Of a DNA stretch of 64,000 bases, positions 26,233-34,945 are shown in pieces. The notes below the pieces were generated by a model. That model was not told the origin of the DNA. It ran no database searches and worked only from the letters and a program-made list of their open reading frames with translations. The stretch spans positions 1 to 64,000 of the forward strand of contig JAJEAU010000017.1 in the NCBI GenBank assembly GCA_022824185.1, written 5' to 3'. Positions within the stretch are counted from its first letter, which is position 1, and every line of letters begins with the position of its first letter. Made by a program: the position numbers and the translations under genes. This stretch comes from Dehalococcoidia bacterium (GTDB lineage: Bacteria; Chloroflexota; Dehalococcoidia; Lucifugimonadales; Lucifugimonadaceae).

Positions 26233-27374
26233 TCGTCTATATAGTCCCAGTTGAAGTCCATTCCTAGTCCGTGCCCTTGCGGAAGAAGGACGTTTCCTTC
26301 TTCATCCATCGGATCGCAAGGCGAGTTTAGGAACGGAGGCGTTGCCTCGTAATCGAAATCAGGCCTCAATAGGCCGCGCTCATAAAAGAGGCAAGTCTCG
26401 GCTGTGGTGGCGCCCAAGATCGCCGAATTCCCAAACCAACCGCCGTGCATCTCGCATGGGATACCGAATGCCTCGTATACGTCGACAGCTTTCTTGCATG
26501 CAGTTAATCCGCCGAAGTTGATATCGATCCGACCAATGTCAGAGGCGCCCTGCAAGACCCATTCTGCGCGGGAGTAGTGCATCCACGTAGCGTGTTCGGG
26601 AGCGCACACCGCGATGTCCAGTTCGTTGCACAGGCGACGATAGGGCTCGACTCGGAACTCGTGCATCGGATGCTCGAGGAAGTAGTATCCGAGCCGCTCA
26701 AGTTCACGCCCGACGTAGATCGATTCGTCGAGAGTGTAGATGCCCCACGGATCGAGCATCAGCGTCATCTCATCGCCGACGGCGTCTTTCACTGCTTCAC
26801 ATACCTCCACGTCTTGTTTCGGGAACGCCGGGCGACGCGGTGCCGGTTGGTTCGTGATCGGGTTCCAATAGATGTAGGCATGGACTTTGAACGCGGTGTA
26901 CCCCTGCGCTTTGCATTCCAGAGCGAACTTCGCGTAGTCCTCCGGGCTACCCATGTTCGGGAACGTGCTGGCATAGGCACGAACCTTGTCTCGTGCTTTG
27001 CCCATGAGCTGCGAAACTGACATCCCGGCGTATCTGCCGGCGAGGTCCCAAAGGGCACAGTCAAGATTCCCAATCAACGATTCGTGGAAATTGTTGTTGT
27101 CACGCATCAGATTCCACAAGTGTTCACGACTCAGCGGATCTTCGCCGACTAGAAGGTCTTTGACCATTTTGGCAACCTCGGAAGGAAATACTCCCCCGAA
27201 GTAGCCGCCCATCCCGCCAGTGTTGTAGCCACAAACCCCTTCGTCGGTTGAGATCTTGGTGATCGCATTAGTCGAGGGTTGGGGCTCGTCGAGCCATTGT
27301 CCATACCCCCACTTCGTGCCGACGCTGTTGGATTGGCTCTTGAAGGTGATTACTTCGATATCGGTGATGCGCAT
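26217..27374 (-). CDS. Enolase-superfamily enzyme (mandelate racemase group)
   Basis: This 385-residue enzyme has the enolase-type N-terminal cap and barrel. The barrel shows K163-x-H165 (FKVHAY), metal ligands Asp208 (MLDPWG), Glu234 (LEHPM) and Glu260 (APEHA), Asp284 (RIDINFGG) and His310 (EMHGGW), the mandelate-racemase-type acid/base arrangement. It should dehydrate or epimerise a hydroxy acid; K-x-H is found in some sugar-acid dehydratases. It differs clearly from the other four enolase-family proteins in the window. It is transcribed towards ftsZ1, with a strong hairpin between them. Confidence 0.9.
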   Translation of the reverse strand: MRITDIEVITFKSQSNSVGTKWGYGQWLDEPQPSTNAITKISTDEGVCGYNTGGMGGYFGGVFPSEVAKMVKDLLVGEDPLSREHLWNLMRDNNNFHESLIGNLDCALWDLAGRYAGMSVSQLMGKARDKVRAYASTFPNMGSPEDYAKFALECKAQGYTAFKVHAYIYWNPITNQPAPRRPAFPKQDVEVCEAVKDAVGDEMTLMLDPWGIYTLDESIYVGRELERLGYYFLEHPMHEFRVEPYRRLCNELDIAVCAPEHATWMHYSRAEWVLQGASDIGRIDINFGGLTACKKAVDVYEAFGIPCEMHGGWFGNSAILGATTAETCLFYERGLLRPDFDYEATPPFLNSPCDPMDEEGNVLLPQGHGLGMDFNWDYIDDNRVA

Positions 27375-27641
27375 GGCGAGAACGATCCTCCGTCAGTCTC
27401 AGCTAATGATGCCGCTACCAACTTTAACGCGCGGAGCGCCGTTTCATTGCTTCGCGAACCCGATTCTCTGCCGCTGGCTAGTGTCATCGAATCAAGAACC
27501 AGCTAGGGATCTATGACGTTAACTTACGTGAGAGCGGATGAACGTACCCAGCGCCAACTGGCAAAGAGTACGCGCCGGTTCGCGACCTGCCGGGCGGTCA
27601 GCTACGTGACGTCAACGGCGTCTATACGGCACCCGGGATTG

Positions 27642-27667
27642 AGCATCAACCCGATCGGGTTGATGCT
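27642..27667. repeat. Perfect 26-bp palindrome
   Basis: AGCATCAACCCGA (27642-27654) is followed directly by its exact reverse complement (27655-27667) with no spacer. There is no T-run on either side, so an intrinsic terminator is unlikely. A protein-binding site is possible; the protein is unknown. Confidence 0.8.
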
Positions 27668-27738
27668 TGGTGGGGCGTGCAGTTCCCAACAGAGCGTCTA
27701 CGCGAAAGGGCTGTTAGGAGAAACGCAACTGATTTCGA

Positions 27739-27759
27739 CCCGCGGTGTTGGACCGCGGG
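27739..27759 (-). terminator. Hairpin just after the membrane-protein gene
   Basis: CCCGCGGT (27739-27746) pairs with ACCGCGGG (27752-27759) around a 5-base loop, seven bases past the stop of the minus-strand gene. No T-run follows, so this is only a possible transcription-end or mRNA-stabilising structure. Confidence 0.4.
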
Positions 27760-27765
27760 ATACCG

Positions 27766-28278
27766 TCAAGGTTCGCGATTCTGCAGAACGTTGATGAAGC
27801 CGCCAACTATCAGCAGTCCATTGCCCATCAGTACCGCGCCGAAATAGGCCCCTGCGACGCTATTGGCGTTTGTCACGAAATCAGCGGCGAACGTTGCGTC
27901 TTTGAACAGATTGAAACCGATCAAGCCGCCGATGATTCCCAAAACTAACGAAATCCCGACTTCCTTGAGGTGGAGCTGGTTTTCAGAGGTGCCGTACCTT
28001 TTGATGATTGCGAACCCAATCGTCGCACCTATGGCCTGCGACGCGACAGCGTTGAACATCAGGAATTCCTCGCTTCCCCTGAAGATCACCGTCGTCACCA
28101 TGACCACTGACATCGCATACAGGGCGAATCCGAAAGCCGAAGACAGGAAGAGCGCGACTGCGACTTGAACTACGTAGGCACCGACTTTGTAGTTTCCTCG
28201 CCAGATGAGGATAGCCAGAGCCCCCACGAAGACGATCAAGGCCGCGAGCGGGATGTATTCAGAGAAATGGGTCTGCAT
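27766..28278 (-). CDS. Integral membrane protein of unknown function
   Basis: I do not recognise the family. The 170 residues contain five hydrophobic spans: LAALIVFVGALAIL, the segment after VGAYVVQ, VVMVTTVIF, a Gly-rich span around LVLGIIGGLIGF and a last one around GAVLMGNGLLIVGGF. The first span is preceded by MQTHFSEYI, so there is no cleaved signal. The layout resembles small bacterial channel or DUF350-like membrane proteins, but I cannot support that. It heads a run of minus-strand genes. Confidence 0.7.
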   Translation of the reverse strand: MQTHFSEYIPLAALIVFVGALAILIWRGNYKVGAYVVQVAVALFLSSAFGFALYAMSVVMVTTVIFRGSEEFLMFNAVASQAIGATIGFAIIKRYGTSENQLHLKEVGISLVLGIIGGLIGFNLFKDATFAADFVTNANSVAGAYFGAVLMGNGLLIVGGFINVLQNREP

Positions 28279-28308
28279 CGGATCTAATGGGTCGAGCGAC
28301 GTTTCAGC

Positions 28309-28773
28309 TCAACTGGGTAATGAATCCAGTATCGCATTTGCCTCGGCGGTTGGGCCGTTGAGGCGCGGATCTGCCACCACCGTGAACGCCGCAGCCAATC
28401 GCTCAGACAATGCGTCGGTTGCCGGCACCGCGGCGAACCTGTATTGCGGCAGCAGTCGGTTGATGCGATCAGCCAACGGTCCCTTCCGAGACCTTTCGAG
28501 TGCAGTTCGCGGCGACGCTCCTAACTCCACGATACCTAACTTCGCTCGAAAGTCGCAGTTGGCACCGCCGCTGAGATACTCGCCGATCGTCCTACCGATG
28601 TCTTTGGATGCTTCGATGTAAATCGGTTCGTCTTCGTGCATCACAGCGATCACGCCGGTTTTCCTTCCTAGCATCCAAGCCCCATCCTCCGTCAACGGCA
28701 TCGTTTCACCCTCGAGCAATCGTCGGTAAAGCGGTTCCCACTTCCCGAGATGGGTTGGTGTGAAGACGGACAT
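28309..28773 (-). CDS. Small protein with possible degenerate GIY-YIG fold
   Basis: The 154-residue protein has no certain family. Its middle, GVIAVMHEDEPIYIEASKDIG, lines up with the GIY-YIG segment of the nuclease at 22.4-22.8 kb (GIYRIRERG ... VYIGETSDLA), but the first tripeptide is GVI instead of GIY and the second is YIE instead of YIG, so a nuclease active site is unlikely. The start is the ATG at 28773, 13 bases after the Eis-like gene; the frame runs open upstream into that gene but reads nonsense there. It is the third gene of a run with two acetyltransferases, which suggests a linked role. Confidence 0.6.
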   Translation of the reverse strand: MSVFTPTHLGKWEPLYRRLLEGETMPLTEDGAWMLGRKTGVIAVMHEDEPIYIEASKDIGRTIGEYLSGGANCDFRAKLGIVELGASPRTALERSRKGPLADRINRLLPQYRFAAVPATDALSERLAAAFTVVADPRLNGPTAEANAILDSLPS

Positions 28774-28786
28774 TTTGGTTGGCGGT

Positions 28787-30037
28787 TCAGAATTCGGGCA
28801 AAAAGTTTTGTACCCCGCTGGTTGGGAACATGGTATCAATGGTTCGAACCGCGCCGGGTCGATGCTCTTCGACGCGGCCCGCGCGTTGGAGGTCGGCGAG
28901 GTAGAACGAACCCATGTAGATCGTTCCCAGCGCCGATGCCGAGAGTGTGACATCAGGCCCGCGATCCGTCTCTTCGCAGTTAGCGGAACCGTCGCGTCCG
29001 GCCGTCAAACGGTAAACCCCATCCACCCACGGGCAAAAATCGTCGACGATCCTAATCACGACATCGCCCTCCGCTGAGTATGTCCGACTAGCAAGCGCTT
29101 CGACTGGATCGAGGAGCCGTACCCAAAAAGAGTCATACGGCTCTAGCGAGAGTTTCCGAGGGTCATCGAGGAGCCATAGAAGGTTCGACTTCTTGGGATG
29201 CAGATTGTGATGGACCTCATTAACCAGATCGATGTCGAGAATATACCGCCAAAGAGTGGTCTCCGCCGAAGTAGTCGCAGCGACGAGTTCGTGCACTCTC
29301 AACACGCTAGGAAGGTGCATCAGATGCTGTTCCTCAACCGAATACTCGGCGTACCCAGCCGGAGTTTCGTCTTCGTAGCAGACCACGAAGAAGGGTTTCT
29401 GTTTCTGGATATTTGCTATGCGTCCAGGGTTATATCGCCAGTCCCATTCGCCGCTGCGTCGATAAATCATGCCCGGCGTATGGATCGTGGCGGCTTCGAA
29501 GACTTTGGGGGCAATCTCACGCATCTTTTCGGGGCCAGCGAATCGAACCCGTCCCCGAGATTCGGGTATCGCGCGGAATCGGCCGAAACGTGTATCGATT
29601 TTTGCGACATGGGTTTCGCCCGAAATCCCGAAACCGAATCGTCGGTAGATGTTTGATTCGCTCGCCCACAACCCGGCGATGTGATGTCCCTCGTCACGAC
29701 CTTTGGCGAGAAGCTGTCGCATCATCGAGCGCAAAATGCCGCGTCGCCTATGCGTGGCGGCGACGGTGACTTCCGTAACGCCGAACAACTTCGTCAGGCC
29801 GCCGGGCACCGCCATTCGGAAATCGTAACCCGCCGTCGTGCCGACCATCTCGTCGCCATCAAACGCCAAAACGGCCGACGACATCGGATCCCAGGCCGCT
29901 TTTTCGTACTCGAGCTCGCCGACTTGAGGGCGGAAATGGCCGCCGAAACCGCGGTGCATAGCTCGATTGAAAGCGATGCGTTCGTGCTCTCGTCCTACTC
30001 GAAACTCGATCCCCTCGAGTCTGTCTGAATTTGTCAT
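28787..30037 (-). CDS. Eis-like GNAT N-acetyltransferase, copy 1
   Basis: This 416-residue protein has the three-part Eis architecture: an N-terminal GNAT domain with the acetyl-CoA motif VTVAATHRRRGILRSMM, the segment GLWASESNIYRRFGFG with the conserved Tyr, a second GNAT-like fold and a C-terminal SCP2-like domain ending in a free carboxylate on Phe. Eis enzymes transfer acetyl from acetyl-CoA to amines; the mycobacterial ones acetylate aminoglycosides and other amines. The start is the ATG at 30037, 26 bp after the upstream paralogue; the frame is open further but reads into that gene. Confidence 0.9.
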   Translation of the reverse strand: MTNSDRLEGIEFRVGREHERIAFNRAMHRGFGGHFRPQVGELEYEKAAWDPMSSAVLAFDGDEMVGTTAGYDFRMAVPGGLTKLFGVTEVTVAATHRRRGILRSMMRQLLAKGRDEGHHIAGLWASESNIYRRFGFGISGETHVAKIDTRFGRFRAIPESRGRVRFAGPEKMREIAPKVFEAATIHTPGMIYRRSGEWDWRYNPGRIANIQKQKPFFVVCYEDETPAGYAEYSVEEQHLMHLPSVLRVHELVAATTSAETTLWRYILDIDLVNEVHHNLHPKKSNLLWLLDDPRKLSLEPYDSFWVRLLDPVEALASRTYSAEGDVVIRIVDDFCPWVDGVYRLTAGRDGSANCEETDRGPDVTLSASALGTIYMGSFYLADLQRAGRVEEHRPGAVRTIDTMFPTSGVQNFLPEF

Positions 30038-30062
30038 CGGTGTTTCTAAGGCGGGGTTCGGA

Positions 30063-31268
30063 TTAGTAGTGGTATGGGTTCCAACCAGCAGGCGAAGTGC
30101 GGAACATCGCATCGGCGCGTTTCGCGGCATCCGGTTTGCGAGGCGTTACCTCCACCATCCTCAAATTCGCAAGCATCGAACATTCCACCGCGCCCATGTA
30201 GATGGCCGCCAACTCGCCTTCACTCATCACGAGGTCAGGGGATTTGGCAGTAGTCACGCACCTACCGCCGTCTAAACCGCTTTCCAGCGACCACGTATTC
30301 CCAGTGTCGGCACCGGCATCTACCACTCGTATCACTAAGGAATCCTCGACCGGATAGCTTCGTGCCTCCAACATCGCAGGCACGTTGAGGAACTTCAACC
30401 AAACCGCATCGATCAGGCTTCGACGCAACCTGCGCGGCTCAGCCAGCATCCACACCAGCGGATCATCAATTGGCCGGACATGCGCCTTGAGATCGTCGAC
30501 GAGTTCCAAATCGAGAAGGTATCGCCAAAGCGCGGCGTGAGCCGCATCGGTCGCAGCGACAGCCTCCACCACGTGCATCGTGCCCCTAAACTCATCCTCC
30601 GGATTCTTCTCGATCGTGTACCTTGCGTACGCTAACGGATCATCGCCCTCGACGTAGATGACGAAAAACTCGTCCTTTGTGTGGACGGGATGGATCTCAT
30701 ACTCCCACCTTTTGGGAGTCCGGGTGATCATCCCCGGACGAACGGCCCGTGCACGGTCGTAGGCCTTCGACATCAACGGAATCGCCTCATCGCGCTGAGG
30801 CTCCAAGAACTCGCCTGACCACGCTGGAGCATGCGCATACGCAGTGTGGCGCATGTCGATGTGCCAGTTGTAGGCAGGCATCGAGTTTCCATATCCGTAC
30901 CGACCATACAGGTTGCTTTGACTCGCCCACAGCGTCGAGGCAATGTCACCACGATCCCGAGCGTCGTCGTGAATGCGGTTCATAATTTTCCGGTAGATTC
31001 CCCTCCGCCGATGGCTGGGAGAGGTACCAACATATCCGACACCTGCTATCGGCACCTGCGCGCCACCGGGCAGCGTCATGTCAAATGAATCGACCCCTCC
31101 GCAACCGACGATCCTGTCCCCGTCGACGCAGGCCAACAACCGGTCGATCTCCACCCGGTGTTCGCGCATAAAGACCGTATCGTCAGGCGTCGTGTGAAAA
31201 CCCTGACTAGCCCTGACGGCGATACGCCATTTCAGGAACTCTTCGTCTCTTACCGTTCGAATTTCCAC
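30063..31268 (-). CDS. Eis-like GNAT N-acetyltransferase, copy 2
   Basis: This 401-residue protein is a paralogue of the gene downstream: VGYVGTSPSHRRRGIYRK is the acetyl-CoA site, TLWASQSNLYGRYGYGN the matching Tyr segment, and the C-terminal region PDLVMSEGELAAIYMGAVE matches the SCP2-like domain. It ends with Tyr. The two copies differ throughout, so the duplication is old. Substrate unknown. It is divergent from birA. Confidence 0.9.
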   Translation of the reverse strand: MEIRTVRDEEFLKWRIAVRASQGFHTTPDDTVFMREHRVEIDRLLACVDGDRIVGCGGVDSFDMTLPGGAQVPIAGVGYVGTSPSHRRRGIYRKIMNRIHDDARDRGDIASTLWASQSNLYGRYGYGNSMPAYNWHIDMRHTAYAHAPAWSGEFLEPQRDEAIPLMSKAYDRARAVRPGMITRTPKRWEYEIHPVHTKDEFFVIYVEGDDPLAYARYTIEKNPEDEFRGTMHVVEAVAATDAAHAALWRYLLDLELVDDLKAHVRPIDDPLVWMLAEPRRLRRSLIDAVWLKFLNVPAMLEARSYPVEDSLVIRVVDAGADTGNTWSLESGLDGGRCVTTAKSPDLVMSEGELAAIYMGAVECSMLANLRMVEVTPRKPDAAKRADAMFRTSPAGWNPYHY

Positions 31269-31344
31269 CGAAAATCGTCTGTAGGGGATTGCCCTAAACG
31301 GGTTCGCGCCCGAGAATCAACGATATAACTGGCTCTTTAACCTC

Positions 31345-32160
31345 ATGCCCGACCAAACCCCAGATTCATCCGATTTCGCGTCCTTGGAAAACGACTTCCA
31401 AGGACAGATCGGCGCTCGAATCATCCACTTACGACGCACGACCTCCACGATGGAAGTTGCTCGTGAATTAATCAGCAATTGCGGAAACCAATCCGAACTC
31501 CACGGTACCGCGATATTCGCCGACGAACAGTCACACGGGCGAGGGCGTTTCGACAGAAGCTGGGATTCCGAACCCGGTCAAGACATATTGGTCTCTGTGA
31601 TCGTGTGCCCCAGACCCTCGATCGCTGGTCGCCTGACCACCATGGCCTCGCTCGCCTCAGCGATGACCGTCGACCAATTAATCTCCCAACCCTCATCGAT
31701 CAAGTGGCCAAACGACGTCCTCATCGGACGCAAGAAGATCTGCGGGGTAATCGCCGAGAGCGTCACAACCGGCGCTTCCTTCGTCGGCATCCTAGGGATC
31801 GGGCTAAACGTGAATCGACGAATCGACCCGAGCAACTCACCCGGCTACGAAGCGACGAGTATCCGCGACCTCGCTGCGCCGTCCGCTGAAATCGACCGTC
31901 GAGAAGTCGCCAAAATCCTACTTTCAATCCTCAACGAGTTGTACGACGCGCTCGACCGTGGCGAAACCATCATGCCCGAATGGCGTGCGAGGCTGATCGG
32001 ACTCGGATCACAAGTCTCGGTGTCGATCCATTCAGACGAAAACGACGAAGTAATCTCTGGGATCGCCGAGGACGTCGACGAATTCGGTAGGCTGTTGATC
32101 CGAGAGCAGGGCGGCTCCCTGCGCGCCGTCGCCGCCGGCGAAGTCACGACGAGGATTTAA
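31345..32160 (+). CDS. birA: Biotin-[acetyl-CoA carboxylase] ligase
   Basis: The 271-residue enzyme attaches biotin to carboxyl carrier proteins through biotinyl-AMP. The phosphate-binding loop reads GRGRFDRSWDSEPG, the catalytic region is SIKWPNDVLIGRKKICGVIAE with the conserved Lys and Asn-Asp, and a C-terminal SH3-like domain follows. There is no N-terminal helix-turn-helix, so it is the monofunctional form without repressor activity. The DUF167 gene follows four bases after the stop. Confidence 0.94.
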   Translation: MPDQTPDSSDFASLENDFQGQIGARIIHLRRTTSTMEVARELISNCGNQSELHGTAIFADEQSHGRGRFDRSWDSEPGQDILVSVIVCPRPSIAGRLTTMASLASAMTVDQLISQPSSIKWPNDVLIGRKKICGVIAESVTTGASFVGILGIGLNVNRRIDPSNSPGYEATSIRDLAAPSAEIDRREVAKILLSILNELYDALDRGETIMPEWRARLIGLGSQVSVSIHSDENDEVISGIAEDVDEFGRLLIREQGGSLRAVAAGEVTTRI

Positions 32161-32164
32161 AACG

Positions 32165-32437
32165 TTGACCGATAGCTTCCGGATCAACGTCCGCGTCAAA
32201 CCGCGTTCTTCGAAAAATGAGGTCGTCTCGTGGGAACCAGAACTCCGACGCCTAACCATTCGCGTCCAAGCGCCACCAGTAGACAACGCGGCGAACGAAG
32301 CCGTTGTAAACCTGATCTCGAAGACGATCCGCGTGCCTAAATCGAAGATTCGCGTCTCGATCGGCTCAAAGTCACGCGATAAGTTCGTGGACATCGACGC
32401 CGACGAATCGGTGTTGAAGTCGCTGCGCCCGAATTAA
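32165..32437 (+). CDS. DUF167/YggU-family protein
   Basis: This 90-residue protein has the DUF167 signature VRVKPRSSKNEV near the N-terminus and VQAPPVDNAANEAV in the middle. The fold is a small alpha-beta domain of unknown role, present in most bacteria. It uses a TTG start four bases after birA and overlaps trmD on the opposite strand by 4 bp at the stop codons. Confidence 0.9.
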   Translation: MTDSFRINVRVKPRSSKNEVVSWEPELRRLTIRVQAPPVDNAANEAVVNLISKTIRVPKSKIRVSIGSKSRDKFVDIDADESVLKSLRPN

Positions 32438-33162
32438 CCCTGATTCTCTTCAGAAGGCGAAGGGCCCCAGCCCTGCATCAAATCTGGCCGTCGCTCCAAC
32501 GTTCGTTCGGCTGCGACGCGTTTCCGGTGTCGCTCGACTTCACGTCGATTGCCCGTCAGGAAAACCTCTGGCACCCGCTTGCCGCGAAACTCGACAGGCC
32601 GGGTATAAACAGGCCCTTCGAGTATCCCGCCGCTTTCGGACGAGAACGATTCCTCGCGAACCGATTCGGCATCTCCCAAAACCCCAGGCACAAGACGCGT
32701 CACCGAATCGATCACGGCCATTGCTGGAATCTCTCCGCCCGTCATCACAAAGTCGCCGACGCTGATCTCAAGATCGACATATTCCTCGATGAACCTCTCA
32801 TCCACTCCCTCATAGTGACCGCACACCAAAGTCACGGCCTCAAGTTTCGATAACGCAACCGCGAGCTGATGGCTCATCGGTCGTCCTTGCGGCGACATCA
32901 ACACGGTCGTCGGTCGCTGATCCGGCGGATACCCGTCGTGGATTGCATCGACCGCCCGCGCCAACGGTTGCGCCATCATCACCATTCCCGGCCCGCCACC
33001 ATATGGTGGCGCGTCGACGCTCCGATGCCGATCCTGCGTGAAATCACGCGGATCGACGTACTCGATCTCAATCTTCCCCTCAGTTATCGCTCGTCCGATG
33101 ATGCTCGCAGTCATTGGGCCTGCAAACATCCCGGGGAAAAGCGTTACGACATGAAACTTCAC
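32434..33162 (-). CDS. trmD: tRNA (guanine-37-N1) methyltransferase
   Basis: The 242-residue SPOUT methyltransferase adds a methyl to G37 of tRNAs and prevents +1 frameshifting. Clear motifs are PYGGGPGMVM, the knot segment LVCGHYEGVDERF and DFVMTGGEIPAM. In most bacteria trmD lies in an operon with rpsP, rimM and rplS; here it is not beside rplS, which lies at 45.6 kb. It follows mogA by 15 bp on the same strand. Confidence 0.97.
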   Translation of the reverse strand: MKFHVVTLFPGMFAGPMTASIIGRAITEGKIEIEYVDPRDFTQDRHRSVDAPPYGGGPGMVMMAQPLARAVDAIHDGYPPDQRPTTVLMSPQGRPMSHQLAVALSKLEAVTLVCGHYEGVDERFIEEYVDLEISVGDFVMTGGEIPAMAVIDSVTRLVPGVLGDAESVREESFSSESGGILEGPVYTRPVEFRGKRVPEVFLTGNRREVERHRKRVAAERTLERRPDLMQGWGPSPSEENQG

Positions 33163-33177
33163 AGTCTTTCCGCTACG

Positions 33178-33699
33178 TCAATGATTGTGACCATGGCGCT
33201 CGATAGGGTGATCGCCTCGATGCGTGTCTCGCATAATCTCGACGGCATGGGCCAACACGGGCATAACCACTTCGAGCGTTTCGACTGCGCCTTTTGGACT
33301 GCCGGGTAGATTGATGATCAACGTCTGATTAACAACCCCCGCCAACCCTCGGGATAGCATCGCCGTCTTGGTAATCGCCAACGATGCCGAACGCATCGCT
33401 TCGGCAATCCCGGGAACCTCGTATTCGATCACGCTACGCGTCGCTTCGGGCATCACATCACGAGGCGCGAGTCCGGTTCCGCCCGTCGTCAACACGATCT
33501 CGACATCAGACCTTTTGGCCCAAGAGCGCAATCGTTCGCTCAACCTTGATTGATCGTCGGGTTCCAACGCTCTGTCGATCAGTTCGTGACCGTGTTCCGC
33601 CATCAAGCCAGCTACCGCGTCCCCGCCGATATCTTGCCGTTCTCCTTTGTGACCGGAGTCACTGCTGGTCAAAACGGCAAATTTGATGCATTGTGACAT
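33178..33699 (-). CDS. mogA: Molybdopterin adenylyltransferase (MogA/MoaB family)
   Basis: The 173-residue protein activates molybdopterin with ATP before metal insertion. The signature LTTGGTGLAPRDVMPEAT and the closing INLPGSPKGAVE are intact. A His-rich tail ends the protein. It fits with the molybdopterin-dependent enzyme at 56.4 kb. I cannot separate MogA from MoaB on this evidence alone. Confidence 0.93.
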   Translation of the reverse strand: MSQCIKFAVLTSSDSGHKGERQDIGGDAVAGLMAEHGHELIDRALEPDDQSRLSERLRSWAKRSDVEIVLTTGGTGLAPRDVMPEATRSVIEYEVPGIAEAMRSASLAITKTAMLSRGLAGVVNQTLIINLPGSPKGAVETLEVVMPVLAHAVEIMRDTHRGDHPIERHGHNH

Positions 33700-33814
33700 T
33701 TGAAGTGTCTTTAATCGTCATGGCACTCGGCGATCTCTTGATGATAATGCCGCCTGAACGCGCTTCACGGTATGGAATGAACGGTTCGAGTGTTCCTAAA
33801 ATTCTGATTCATAG

Positions 33815-33843
33815 CCCAACTTTTGCGTGTTGGGAAACGCAAA
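33815..33843 (+). other. Possible H-type pseudoknot or switching hairpins upstream of rsmH
   Basis: CCCAAC (33815-33820) is complementary to GTTGGG (33829-33834), while TTTGCGT (33822-33828), inside that loop, is complementary to ACGCAAA (33837-33843). The two stems interlock: together they would form a pseudoknot, or they exclude each other. It lies 93 bases upstream of rsmH. Apart from this, 33700-33935 shows nothing. Confidence 0.4.
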
Positions 33844-33935
33844 TGAGCGATGTTTGATCGTTGCGGCGAAGTCTTGGGCCATAGCGGTAACGTTCGTCGC
33901 GGCGTCGAACCGTCGTATCTGATCGTAAGTCGGCC

Positions 33936-34898
33936 GTGACGAACACGACATCAAAAGTAGCCGGAAGCGCAACGGACTTCCACGAACCCGTGATGCTCTC
34001 CGAGGTTGTCGACGCTCTCCAGGTCACGCCGGGCGGGCGTTACATCGACGCCACGGTAGGCGAAGGAGGACATGCTCGAGCCATCCTCAGAGCAGCTTCC
34101 CCAGGCGGCCAACTGATCGGATTCGACGCAGACCCAGAGGCGATAGCCTCCGCAAGCGAGCGATTAACCGACTTCGGATCATCCGTGAGGCTAGTAAACG
34201 AGAACTTCGTCGAGATGCAGGCAGTGGCCACAAGATACGGATTTGCACCAGTACACGGTGTGTTGATGGATCTAGGCGTCTCGTCTCTGCAACTCGATCG
34301 CGAGGCCAGGGGATTCTCTTTCCGACGTTCCGATCCGCTTGACATGAGGTTCTCCGGGGATGGCGTCATCGATGCAAGCACTATCGTGAACAACTATCCC
34401 GATCGAGACTTGGCCGATCTCATCTTCCGTTTTGGCGACGAGCGCGCTTCGCGCAGAATCGCAACCGCAATCGTGCGAAACCGCCCGATCCGAGATGCTG
34501 CGCAACTTGCCGAGGTCATCGCCTCTGTGAAACCCCGTGGCCGAAGCACGATCCATCCAGCCACCAAAACTTTCCAAGCGCTGAGGATCGCCGTCAACGA
34601 TGAAATGACCGCCTTGCAGATTGGTCTGGAACAGGCAGTGAATGTCTCAGGAATAGGCGGACGAATAGTTGTGATTTCTTACCATTCATTGGAAGACAGG
34701 ATTGTGAAGAACTTCATTCGTGAAGCCGCATCTGATTGTGTCTGCGATGCCGAGGGTCGTCGATTGCCCGTCTGCGCGTGCAACCACGTGCCGACTTTGG
34801 AGCCCGTCATCAGAGGGGCGTTGACGCCGTCAACATCGGAAGTGGCTGCCAACCCACGCAGCCGCAGCGCCAAGATGAGGGTAGCTAGGCGGATCTGA
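33936..34898 (+). CDS. rsmH: 16S rRNA (cytosine-1402-N4) methyltransferase
   Basis: The 320-residue enzyme methylates C1402 of 16S rRNA. The SAM site is IDATVGEGGHA, followed by the family motifs LMDLGVSSLQLD, RGFSFRRSDPLDMR and the ending RSRSAKMRVARR. The start is a GTG. It is the usual first or second gene of the dcw cell-wall/division cluster (mraW), and here ftsA and a second ftsZ follow, but mur genes, ftsL, ftsI and mraZ are absent, so this is a much-reduced cluster. Confidence 0.95.
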   Translation: MTNTTSKVAGSATDFHEPVMLSEVVDALQVTPGGRYIDATVGEGGHARAILRAASPGGQLIGFDADPEAIASASERLTDFGSSVRLVNENFVEMQAVATRYGFAPVHGVLMDLGVSSLQLDREARGFSFRRSDPLDMRFSGDGVIDASTIVNNYPDRDLADLIFRFGDERASRRIATAIVRNRPIRDAAQLAEVIASVKPRGRSTIHPATKTFQALRIAVNDEMTALQIGLEQAVNVSGIGGRIVVISYHSLEDRIVKNFIREAASDCVCDAEGRRLPVCACNHVPTLEPVIRGALTPSTSEVAANPRSRSAKMRVARRI

Positions 34899-34945
34899 TT
34901 GCAGAACTGTCGCGATCTGTCAAAACTGAAGGAGCATCGGACCAT

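Larger units (their letters stand above)
27375..27765. other. Intergenic region with large palindrome
   Basis: The 391 bases hold no supported gene. A perfect 26-bp palindrome lies at 27642-27667 and a second hairpin at 27739-27759. The GC-skew sign change of the window falls near here. No tRNA is visible. Confidence 0.5.

Noticed and set aside
27513-27794. 93-codon frame across the palindrome region
   Set aside because: It spans a perfect palindrome and a hairpin, has no domain and runs into the end of a minus-strand gene.
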